From contig JABCZG010000007.1 of assembly GCA_013289835.1 (NCBI GenBank), positions 160,399 to 224,398 of the forward strand: 64,000 bases of DNA, written 5' to 3'. The position numbers and the translations under genes are program-made. Shown in pieces: positions 53,974-61,214 of the stretch. The number at the start of each line of letters is the position of its first letter. Position 1 is the first letter of the stretch. The notes under the pieces were generated by a model. That model worked only from the letters and a program-made list of their open reading frames with translations, had not been told where the DNA came from and did no database searches. Source of the stretch: Acidobacteriota bacterium (GTDB lineage Bacteria > Acidobacteriota > Terriglobia > Acidiferrales > UBA7541).

Positions 53974-56706
53974 TCACGGCATCTTTTTCGTTCGCGGCGG
54001 TATGCGGTTGCTCAAAGCTTCGATGGCTCCCTCCAATCTCTGGCGCCGCTTCCAGAAATCGCCCCAGAGGTCACCCTTCTCTTTCAGGCGGGCAAAGACC
54101 GTCTTTATGTTTAACGTTTCGGGGCGCAGAGTGGGCCGCAATTCGCGCGGCAACAGGGGAGTGGAAACCGGCGCTTGCGGGAAAGCCCTTACGGAGTACG
54201 CGGCAGCCAGCGGACGCCCATGAGCGTTTTGCTGGACGTCGATCAACACGCGCCCCGCCGGCCTCTTCGCGACGATGCGTTCGCTGGTGACCAAATTGGT
54301 GTGCTCTGCAGTCACCATCCGCGCGATAATCTCGCCGAAGGTACGCAGCTGCTCGTACGTGTAGACGGGCTCGACGGGTATGTAGATGTGGATTCCCGTA
54401 GCGCCCGAAGTTTTCAGAAAGCTTACCAACCGCAATTCTTCCAGCTTGTCATGAAGTGCTTTGGCGATCGTGACGACCACAGAAAACTCCGTGCCGTCCG
54501 AAGGATCCAAATCAAAAAAGAAGTAGTCGGGATGATCGAAATCGTCATAACGATTGGACCACGGATTGTGGTCGATGCAGCCAAGCCCGGTCAAAAACAA
54601 GAGCGAAGCGCGGTCATCGGCGGTCGCGTAGTGGATGTCTTCTCCTTTTTTTTCCGAATCGATCGGAACGGTCTTGAACCACTCCGGCACTCCTTCGCGC
54701 AAATCTTTTTGGAAGAAAGCCTGTCCCTTGATTCCGTCGGGGTAGCGTCGCAAAACCAAAGCCCGATCGCGTAGAAAGGGCAGGATGAAATCCGCCATGC
54801 GGTAGTAGTAAGCAAGCAGATTCCGCTTCGTGTAGCCGGACTCCGGGAAATAAACCTTGTTCAGGTTGCTAAAGCGCAGCCGCTTACCGCCCAGTTCGAT
54901 GGTGACGTTTTCCGAGCGCCCCTTGAACAACTCGGCTTCGATTTCGGTTTTCGTGTTCAGCACGCGGCCGACAATCTCCGGCGCGTGAACTACCGCCGGG
55001 GCGGCTGCAGGCGCGGCAGCGGCAACTTCGTTCTCCCATTGGCAATCCGTGGGACGCGCATCCTCACGAAGCCCAAGAAAAACAGGGTGGCGCAGGGCGT
55101 GCTCCTGCGTCCATCCGGTGAATTTGACGCGCGCCACAAGAGCGGGAGAAACCCAGGATGGCTTTTCATTGGTTTCGGGCGCAGTGTCGAAGGGGCAAGC
55201 GGGAGCTGCCAGTTCCTTCAACCTGCTGCTCAAGTCGCTCAGTTTTTTCCCGTCAAATCCGCTGCCGACGTGTCCAATGAATCGAAGGTTTTTACCTTGA
55301 TACAAGCCCAAAAGCAGTGAGCCAAAGGGAAGAGCGGGGGTGCGAGCTTCGGTCCAGCCGCCGACGACCGCGTCTACTGTCCTGGAAATCTTCAGTTTTA
55401 ACCAGTAAGGGCTTCGATCGGAAAAGTACGGGCTGTCGGCGCGCTTCGCGACGATCCCTTCCAAACCATTTTGCTCCGCCAGCGCGAACAACTCTTTCCC
55501 GTGCTCCAATTGATGATCCGCGAAGCGAAATCGCTCCGACGCGTAAAGCAGGCGTTGCAGGAGCTGCTTGCGCTCGAGTAGCGGAGCCTCGCGAAGGTCG
55601 TATCCGTCGCAGTAGAGAAGATCGAAGGCGAAGTAAACAACGCGAACTTGCGCGACAAGGCTTTCGCTGGGCGCGCGCACATGCATGCGTTCCTGCAAGA
55701 GTTCGAAGCTGCTGTGACCTTGGTCATCCAGCGCCACAATCTCTCCGTCAAGAATGGCCTGGCGCGCAGCCAAAGCATCGGGAAGACCGGTTAGTTCTGG
55801 ATAGCGTTTAGTAATGTCAATGTTGTTCCGAGAACGCAGCTCTAGGGCGCCATTCTCGATTCGTGCGAGCGCGCGGACGCCGTCCCATTTGATCTCAAAG
55901 AGCCAGTTGGGATCGGAAAAGGGCCGGTCGGCAAGCGTCGCGAGCATGGGTTCCACGCGAGACGGCATCGCACCCTTGCGCGCGCCTTGCAACTCAGATG
56001 CCTGAATTAGGGTTGGCCTCCGCTTGGGCGGCAGCTCCTCCTTAATCTCATCCAAGGTGCGTCCCGTAAGCGCGGAGCCGTCATGCTCGTCGATGTTCCA
56101 GGAGGAATCTTCGGCGGCGTCCTTATGCTTGATCATTAGCCATTCGTTGCCTTTTTCACTTTGTTTCAGTTTCACCAGAACAAAGCTGCCCCGCAGTTTC
56201 TCCCCGTTCAAACTAAACTTGATTTCGCCCTTTTCCAATTGCTTCAGCGCGTCGGGAGTGCCCTCGACATGAAACGTCCCGCGGTCCCATACCATCACCG
56301 TTCCCGCGCCATAATTGCCTTCTGGAATTTTCCCTTCGAAGTTGGCGTAGTCCAGCGGATGGTCCTCGGTCATCACCGCGAGCCGCTTGTCAGCGTGGCT
56401 CTGCGAAGGTCCCTTGGGCACGGCCCACGACTTCAGCGTCCCATCGATCGCCAGCCGAAAATCGTAGTGCAGCCGCGTTGCTCGGTGCTTCTGAACCACG
56501 AACGTGTCGCCATGCTCCTGACCGCGGCGGACCTCCACTTGTGGCAATTTCGGCATTGGCAGGCGCGTGCGCTTGCCCGCCGTGGCGGGTTTGGCGGCCG
56601 GGGAAGGCTGGTCCTGGACCTTACCTGCGACGGGTTGTGGCTCTCCCGAAGGCTCGGGCGTCCGGTCGAAGCGCCGCTTCCGCCGGTATTCTTCCAGCTT
56701 GGCCAT
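53974..56706 (-). CDS. ligD: Multifunctional NHEJ DNA ligase LigD
   Basis: 910 residues, the three-domain order phosphoesterase-ligase-polymerase. The N-terminal 3'-phosphoesterase (about 55-200) has HRATRLHYDFRL and HPLDYANFEGKIPEG. The ATP-dependent ligase contains the adenylation motif EIKWDGVRAL (K273). The C-terminal primase-polymerase has FFDLDPSD and TSGATGIHIYIP. It seals and processes double-strand breaks with Ku, which is divergently encoded 147 nt away. All active-site motifs look intact. Confidence 0.93.
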   Translation of the reverse strand: MAKLEEYRRKRRFDRTPEPSGEPQPVAGKVQDQPSPAAKPATAGKRTRLPMPKLPQVEVRRGQEHGDTFVVQKHRATRLHYDFRLAIDGTLKSWAVPKGPSQSHADKRLAVMTEDHPLDYANFEGKIPEGNYGAGTVMVWDRGTFHVEGTPDALKQLEKGEIKFSLNGEKLRGSFVLVKLKQSEKGNEWLMIKHKDAAEDSSWNIDEHDGSALTGRTLDEIKEELPPKRRPTLIQASELQGARKGAMPSRVEPMLATLADRPFSDPNWLFEIKWDGVRALARIENGALELRSRNNIDITKRYPELTGLPDALAARQAILDGEIVALDDQGHSSFELLQERMHVRAPSESLVAQVRVVYFAFDLLYCDGYDLREAPLLERKQLLQRLLYASERFRFADHQLEHGKELFALAEQNGLEGIVAKRADSPYFSDRSPYWLKLKISRTVDAVVGGWTEARTPALPFGSLLLGLYQGKNLRFIGHVGSGFDGKKLSDLSSRLKELAAPACPFDTAPETNEKPSWVSPALVARVKFTGWTQEHALRHPVFLGLREDARPTDCQWENEVAAAAPAAAPAVVHAPEIVGRVLNTKTEIEAELFKGRSENVTIELGGKRLRFSNLNKVYFPESGYTKRNLLAYYYRMADFILPFLRDRALVLRRYPDGIKGQAFFQKDLREGVPEWFKTVPIDSEKKGEDIHYATADDRASLLFLTGLGCIDHNPWSNRYDDFDHPDYFFFDLDPSDGTEFSVVVTIAKALHDKLEELRLVSFLKTSGATGIHIYIPVEPVYTYEQLRTFGEIIARMVTAEHTNLVTSERIVAKRPAGRVLIDVQQNAHGRPLAAAYSVRAFPQAPVSTPLLPRELRPTLRPETLNIKTVFARLKEKGDLWGDFWKRRQRLEGAIEALSNRIPPRTKKMP

Positions 56707-56853
56707 GCACGCATTCTATCCCAGACCGTTCTCAGGCTTGTGGGCTTGCTTTTTAGGGTCCTAGCCGAGATTTCGCCTTGCTTCTAACCCGGCCCGCGTC
56801 TAACCTAAAAAGGTTCAGGCACAAATCTCTGGTCGTTGCAAAGGAGAGCTCAC

Positions 56854-57738
56854 ATGGCCACGACTGTCTGGAAAGGCCATCTCACATTTGGCTTGATCTC
56901 CATGCCAGTGCGCATGTTCGCAGCAGCCCGCGGCGAGCGCATCAGTTTCAACCAGCTCCATAAAGAATGTCATTCACGGCTCAAGCAGCCGCTGTTTTGC
57001 CCGGTCTGCAATCGGAACGTGGAACGGTCCGAGATCGTGAAGGGCTATGAGTATGAAAAGGATCAATACGTGCTCTTCAGCGAGGAAGAGCTCGACAAAA
57101 TTGAGCCTTCGTCCGCCCGTGTTATGGAAATTCTGGAGTTCGTGAAGCTACAGGAGATGGATCCACTCTACTTCGACTCGTCATACTACCTCAGCCCTGA
57201 AGACGCGGGCGTAAAGGCCTACCAGTTGCTCATGAAAGCCATGGAAGAGTCGGGTTACGGAGCTATCGCGAAGCTCACCATGCACCAGCGCGAGCACATC
57301 GTGATCGTGCGGCCCGGCACAAGAGGAATGACGCTGCACACCATGTTCTATTCGAACGAGATTCGCGCGGCGGAGTCTGTTCCCACCGGCAAAGTCGAAG
57401 TGAAGGATCAGGAAAAAAAGCTCGCGCAACAATTGATTGAAAGCCTTGCCGCTCCTTTCGACCCGCAGAAATATCGCGACGAATACCAGGAAAATGTGCG
57501 CGCGATGATCGCCGCCAAGCTCAAAGGCCAGGAAGTGACCGAAGTGGCGCAGCCCCATATGGCGCCGGTGATTGATTTGATGGAGGCCCTTAAAAAGAGT
57601 CTCGCGGAAAAGCAGGCGCCGGCCGCGGCCTCCGCGCCCGCATCCGAAGTGGCTGCGCCAGTGGGCAAGAAACCTCCCGCTCGCGCCGTGCAACCGATCT
57701 CTGTGCCGAAGAGGGCGGGAAAGAAGGCCACCGGTTAA
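56854..57738 (+). CDS. ku: Ku, NHEJ DNA-end-binding protein
   Basis: 294 residues of the homodimeric bacterial Ku family: TTVWKGHLTFGLISMPVRMF, a Cys-pair region (PLFCPVCNRNVER) and a basic Ala/Pro/Lys-rich C-terminal tail that may contact DNA or LigD. The start at 56854 has AAGGAG upstream; the track's 56836 adds six residues. It binds broken DNA ends and recruits LigD. The MerR-TPR gene follows 7 nt downstream. Confidence 0.93.
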   Translation: MATTVWKGHLTFGLISMPVRMFAAARGERISFNQLHKECHSRLKQPLFCPVCNRNVERSEIVKGYEYEKDQYVLFSEEELDKIEPSSARVMEILEFVKLQEMDPLYFDSSYYLSPEDAGVKAYQLLMKAMEESGYGAIAKLTMHQREHIVIVRPGTRGMTLHTMFYSNEIRAAESVPTGKVEVKDQEKKLAQQLIESLAAPFDPQKYRDEYQENVRAMIAAKLKGQEVTEVAQPHMAPVIDLMEALKKSLAEKQAPAAASAPASEVAAPVGKKPPARAVQPISVPKRAGKKATG

Positions 57739-57745
57739 TTTCGAC

Positions 57746-58621
57746 ATGGGCGCGACGGACACATTCAGCACAGAAGATGTCCAGCGCATTGTGGGTCTGA
57801 CCGCGAAGCAGCTGGAGTATTGGGATCGCTTGCGACTCGTCTCTCCTCGAAAAGGACAGGGAAACCGCTTTTACGATTTTCGCGACCTGATTGGCCTGCG
57901 CACCGTCAAGCAACTGGTCGAAAAAGGAGTGCCGGCTAACCGCTTGCGCCGTGCTCTTGCGGCTCTTCACGAGAAACTTGCCCAAGTCCACGCACCGCTG
58001 GCGGAGCTGCGGATTCTTTCCGATGGAAAAGATATCGTCGTGGAGCGTGGCGAAGCGCGGCTGGAACCGCTATCGGGTCAGTTCGTCTTGAATTTCGAGA
58101 CACGCGAGCTCGGCGAAAAAGTGCGCGTCATGGCCGGGCCCAATGCCGACGACTGGCTGGCCACCGCCCTCGAATATGACGCGGAGGAAAATACCAGGGC
58201 GCAAGCGATCCAAGCGTACGATCATGCTTTGAGCATTGATCCGCAGAAAGTCGATGCCTTGCTCAATTGCGGAACGCTTTGCTACGAAGAAGGGAACCTG
58301 AAAAAGGCAGCCGAATATTTCATGCGCGCCTTGCAAGCCGATCCCGAGAATGCTTTGGCTCATTTCAATTTAGGCAGCGTTCTCGAAGAAGTCGGCAGAC
58401 TCGAAGCGGCGCGACTGCATCTTCGCAACGCCGTGCGTCTCGATCCAAACTATCCCGACGCGCATTACAACCTCGCGTTTGTTTGCGAAAAGCTCGGCGC
58501 TCGCAACGAAGCACAGCGGCATTGGCAAGCCTACATAACGCTCGATCCCGCAAGCCCTTGGTGCGGATACGCGCGCCAGCGGCTCGCGGGCGCCAAAGCA
58601 AGAACCGCTGGCACTATCTAG
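57746..58621 (+). CDS. MerR-type HTH / TPR fusion protein behind Ku
   Basis: 291 residues. The N-terminus is a MerR-like winged helix (FSTEDVQRIVGLTAKQLEYWDRLRLVSPRKGQGNRFYDFRDLIGLRTVKQLVEKG). The middle resembles a short beta insert and the C-terminal half has three to four tetratricopeptide repeats (AYDHALSIDPQKVDALLNCG, YFMRALQADPENALAHFNLG, HLRNAVRLDPNYPDAHYNLA). Starts 7 nt after ku with no clear ribosome site, so it is probably translationally coupled. It may regulate or scaffold the repair locus. I know of no functional description of such a fusion. Confidence 0.8.
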   Translation: MGATDTFSTEDVQRIVGLTAKQLEYWDRLRLVSPRKGQGNRFYDFRDLIGLRTVKQLVEKGVPANRLRRALAALHEKLAQVHAPLAELRILSDGKDIVVERGEARLEPLSGQFVLNFETRELGEKVRVMAGPNADDWLATALEYDAEENTRAQAIQAYDHALSIDPQKVDALLNCGTLCYEEGNLKKAAEYFMRALQADPENALAHFNLGSVLEEVGRLEAARLHLRNAVRLDPNYPDAHYNLAFVCEKLGARNEAQRHWQAYITLDPASPWCGYARQRLAGAKARTAGTI

Positions 58622-58657
58622 TCCGCCACCGCTAAAATCACTCTGAGGCTGAATCAC

Positions 58658-58927
58658 ATGTGCAGAAATATCAAACCGCTTTTCAATTTTGATCCACCCG
58701 TCACCCGCGAAGAGGTGCGCGCGGCCTCTCTCCAGTTCGTGCGAAAGATCACCGGGTTCCACAAGCCGTCGAAGGCTAACGAAGAGGCATTTCAAGCGGC
58801 GATCGAGGAAATCGCGAGAGTATCAGCGCGTCTGATTCATTCCCTGGAAACGACGGCGCCGCCGAAAAGCCGCGAAGAAGAAGCCGCAAAGGCCAAGGCC
58901 CGGGCCGCAGTACGATTTGCAACTTGA
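58658..58927 (+). CDS. DUF2277-family small protein
   Basis: 89 residues matching DUF2277: MCRNIKPLFNFDPPVTREEV, LQFVRKITGFHKPSKANEEAF and an alanine/arginine-rich tail. Function unknown. It follows the MerR-TPR gene by 36 nt and may share its transcript. Confidence 0.8.
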   Translation: MCRNIKPLFNFDPPVTREEVRAASLQFVRKITGFHKPSKANEEAFQAAIEEIARVSARLIHSLETTAPPKSREEEAAKAKARAAVRFAT

Positions 58928-58996
58928 GGCTGGAAGAGTTCAAAGAAGGGCGTAAACATATCGGAGCGGTCCGTAACTACACAAGGTAATAGGATT

Positions 58997-59043
58997 TGGC
59001 TCCCCGGGCTAGATTCGAACCAGCAACCCTTCGGTTAACAGCC
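58997..59043. repeat. Direct repeat of the tRNA-Asn 3' half (outer att-like site)
   Basis: 47 bases identical, except for one position, to 60967-61013, which is the part of the tRNA-Asn gene from the anticodon loop to the CCA end. The repeat is in the same orientation. It has no 5' tRNA half, so it is not a functional tRNA. The arrangement is that left by tyrosine-recombinase integration at a tRNA 3' end. Confidence 0.85.
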
Positions 59044-59180
59044 TTGAAACCAAATTAATCACAAGTTGCCGGAGCCGAGACAAATCGAGGGGAAGTAATA
59101 AGTTATGACAAAACGGGACAAGTCGGATTCGCCGTCCCTTATCAGTTTTTGTTCGCCATTTGGCGCGACTTATCGCAATT

Positions 59181-59202
59181 TGCATGACACCTGCATGACC
59201 CA
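59181..59202. repeat. Tandem 11-bp repeat TGCATGACACC/TGCATGACCCA
   Basis: Two adjacent 11-mers differing at two positions, inside the tRNA-bounded segment and just after the vapC stop. Repeats of this size near att sites can be recombinase arm-type sites, but that is a guess. Confidence 0.3.
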
Positions 59203-59217
59203 CCATGGTGTCGGCGT

Positions 59218-59643
59218 TTACGCACCCAGTGGATGCCGCCAGCGCAATCCCTGGAAACGCGCGAAATCGCTGTCCGTTGTGATGAGTTCACAGCCATGTT
59301 CGATCGCCAGCGCGGCCAGGTAAGCATCAGTTACCAGAGGCCCCTCAATCCCATTGCACAGTTTCAGAAAAAGATCCCAGTGTGTGCGACTTGGCATTAC
59401 GAGTACGGCCCTGGGCCATTCAACCAACCCGCGGCAAAATGCCAAGGCCGTTGGCATCGGTGTTGCTGGCCGAAAGATCTTTGGATTGGTTATGATTCGC
59501 AGGAAGCCGGCGAGCACAATCTCCGCGACCGCGAAGGGTTCGGGGGCCTCAACCAGCCCTCGAAGCCAAGAAGCGTATCGATGGTGCTCTGGCGCGTCCT
59601 GCCGATGCGCGTAGATGAGGACGTTGACATCCGGCAGTTGCAT
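59218..59643 (-). CDS. vapC: VapC-like PIN-domain toxin
   Basis: 141-residue PIN-domain ribonuclease. The acidic metal-binding residues are in place: D5 in LPDVNVLIYA, E41 in AEIVLAG, D106 in VTDAYLAALA and D124/D126 in TTDSDFARF. VapC toxins cleave tRNA, rRNA or other RNA in the cytoplasm. It starts 5 nt after its antitoxin gene, the usual arrangement. Inside the segment between the tRNA-Asn repeats. Confidence 0.88.
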   Translation of the reverse strand: MQLPDVNVLIYAHRQDAPEHHRYASWLRGLVEAPEPFAVAEIVLAGFLRIITNPKIFRPATPMPTALAFCRGLVEWPRAVLVMPSRTHWDLFLKLCNGIEGPLVTDAYLAALAIEHGCELITTDSDFARFQGLRWRHPLGA

Positions 59644-59648
59644 GGCAG

Positions 59649-59903
59649 TTAAGGCAGCCGCCCAAAACGATCGATATCGTCCGCCTCCATTATTGCGGCG
59701 GTCTTATCGATATTCAGCGGTGTAAAACGGCCACCCTCTCCAAACGTCACCAAATCGAAATGCTCTGGCTGCTGCGGTGCGGGCGCCTGCAAAAGGAGGC
59801 GCACTGCACGTTCGATCACCCTACTGACGCTCGTGCCCGTTTCGGCAGCACGTTTCTTCAGACGCTCTAGAAGACGATCATCGAGCGTAACCGTGGTGCG
59901 CAT
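59649..59903 (-). CDS. vapB: VapB-like ribbon-helix-helix antitoxin
   Basis: 84 residues: N-terminal ribbon-helix-helix DNA-binding part (RTTVTLDDRLLERLKKRAAETGTSVSRVIERAV) and a C-terminal toxin-binding tail. It would neutralise VapC and repress its own promoter, where dyad sequences overlap the start codon. First gene of the pair; stop 5 nt before vapC. Confidence 0.85.
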   Translation of the reverse strand: MRTTVTLDDRLLERLKKRAAETGTSVSRVIERAVRLLLQAPAPQQPEHFDLVTFGEGGRFTPLNIDKTAAIMEADDIDRFGRLP

Positions 59904-59939
59904 GATGCAGTATCATACACCAACCGCATCACTGCATCA
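59903..59939. promoter_or_regulatory. Operator-like dyads at the vapB start
   Basis: A 9-bp inverted repeat TGATGCAGT (59903-59911) and ACTGCATCA (59931-59939) flanks a perfect odd palindrome GTATCATAC (59910-59918). The sites span the vapB start and its upstream region, the usual place for an antitoxin operator. Confidence 0.5.
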
Positions 59940-60097
59940 AGGTCGGATACGAAAGTTGCTGTTTGAGTCGCAGAACCAAGATCAAGTTGAGATCGATTCG
60001 CCCTTCCCAGGCTTACTTCAAGCTTTGCTTCGATGGGGATTCGGCACTCAGCTGTTTATCAATAACCACGACTTTGGTAAAGAGTGGGGGGTTAGAG

Positions 60098-60853
60098 ATG
60101 ACGGTACAGATCAAAGGCGTACAGATTGCCAGAATCTCTGCCCTCGCGATTCGCAATATGCTTCGTGGAGTAAACGAACTGGTGTGCGCGGAATACGTGG
60201 CCCAGCGGTGCAAAGTCCCACTGCGGCGGGCAAAACAAATCGTTAAGACGCTGGTCTCCGAGGGATACCTGGAATTTGACAAGCGGTACAAAGAACTGGC
60301 GAGTCTCTACGTGCCCGGCAAAGAGAAACCGCGATACCGCCATGTTCCCTATTACAAGTTGACGGCCAAGGGAGAGAAACTGGCCCAAGCGTCCGCCTTC
60401 AGCAAAATGCCCCCCGGAAGGGCAGAGCCGATCCTAGCTGGCTTGCTCAGAAGGGTCGCGGAAGTGAACGCGACGCCGCACTATTTGTTTCGTATTCCAA
60501 CCGTGATCGTGTACGGAAGCTATGTCCGCGGCGAAGCCTTCCTCAGCGATATAGACATTGCTATTGATCTCGAACCCAAATGGGAACGTGCCTCGAAGGA
60601 GTTTGAGGTCCAAAGTAAAAAACGGGTTGATGTGGCGCAAACGAAAGGAAGGAGGTTCTCAAATATGGTCGAGCATCTGTACTGGCCGGAGCGCGAGGTC
60701 ATGCTCCATCTGAAAGCCAGGACACGGGGCTTAAGCCTTCACTCAATGGACGATTTCGTCTGCATGAGAGAGGACAACAACTTTGCGTACAAAATATTGA
60801 TAGGCAACGCCGACAGGATAGCGGAGCAGCTGGCGAAGCAGGATGGCCGCTAA
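60098..60853 (+). CDS. Winged-helix/nucleotidyltransferase fusion of unknown role
   Basis: 251 residues. The N-terminal 60-90 residues look like a winged helix (AEYVAQRCKVPLRRAKQIVK). The C-terminal domain has the minimal nucleotidyltransferase motif: VIVYGSYVRGEAFLSDIDIAIDL, i.e. G140-S141 and D151-x-D153, with a further Asp near 178. Such enzymes add nucleotides to RNA, protein or small molecules. The start at 60098 has GGGGG upstream; the ORF track's 59963 extension is not protein-like. It sits inside the tRNA-bounded segment beside vapBC and may be a further toxin, antitoxin or defence component. Function unknown. Confidence 0.72.
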   Translation: MTVQIKGVQIARISALAIRNMLRGVNELVCAEYVAQRCKVPLRRAKQIVKTLVSEGYLEFDKRYKELASLYVPGKEKPRYRHVPYYKLTAKGEKLAQASAFSKMPPGRAEPILAGLLRRVAEVNATPHYLFRIPTVIVYGSYVRGEAFLSDIDIAIDLEPKWERASKEFEVQSKKRVDVAQTKGRRFSNMVEHLYWPEREVMLHLKARTRGLSLHSMDDFVCMREDNNFAYKILIGNADRIAEQLAKQDGR

Positions 60854-60966
60854 CGCAACCCCCATAAACCTTCCCGCACTACTTTTATAACCAACAACGC
60901 TTCCGGGAAGGCTCCTCGGTCTTTTTGCTTTATGGGCGTATTTCAAATAGGAAAAATGTGAAAAAG

Positions 60967-61041
60967 TGGCTCCCCGGGCTAGATTCGAACTAGCAACCCT
61001 TCGGTTAACAGCCGAATGCTCTACCGTTGAGCTACCGGGGA
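60967..61041 (-). tRNA. tRNA-Asn (GTT)
   Basis: 75-nt cloverleaf on the minus strand with the CCA encoded. Acceptor TCCCCGG/CCGGGGA, anticodon stem TTCGG/CCGAA with loop CTGTTAA (anticodon GTT), and T-arm GCTAG-TTCGAAT-CTAGC. Its 3' half is duplicated at 58997-59043. Confidence 0.95.
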
Positions 61042-61080
61042 ACTGTGTAAGCGGGACCGCTCGCAGCAACGACTCAAGTT

Positions 61081-61110
61081 AGTCTAGCGAAGCGCACTCA
61101 GAAGTGTCAA
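61081..61110 (-). promoter_or_regulatory. Sigma-70 promoter of tRNA-Asn
   Basis: On the minus strand TTGACA (61110-61105) and TAGACT (61086-61081) are 18 bases apart, about 40 bases before the tRNA 5' end. The -35 is a perfect match. Confidence 0.55.
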
Positions 61111-61161
61111 CGAAGCGCCCTCTCGCACTCAGCGTCTTTTTCCTGCGTCTTTTTCATCGTC

Positions 61162-61190
61162 TTGACATATCGGCGTTCGCGTTGTTTACT
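61162..61190 (+). promoter_or_regulatory. Sigma-70 promoter of the S9 peptidase gene
   Basis: TTGACA (61162-61167) and TTTACT (61185-61190) with a 17-base spacer. The predicted start site is about 18 nt before the ATG at 61215, which argues against the upstream start used by the ORF track. Confidence 0.55.
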
Positions 61191-61214
61191 CGCCCCGCGA
61201 GGAGGTCCCGCCGC

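Noticed and set aside
58997-59043. A second tRNA-Asn gene
   Set aside because: Only the 3' half is present; there is no D-arm or 5' acceptor strand, so it is treated as an att-like repeat.
59009-59206. Minus-strand 65-residue ORF as an integrase remnant
   Set aside because: No tyrosine-recombinase signature (R-H-R-Y) can be seen, and it overlaps the tRNA-derived repeat.
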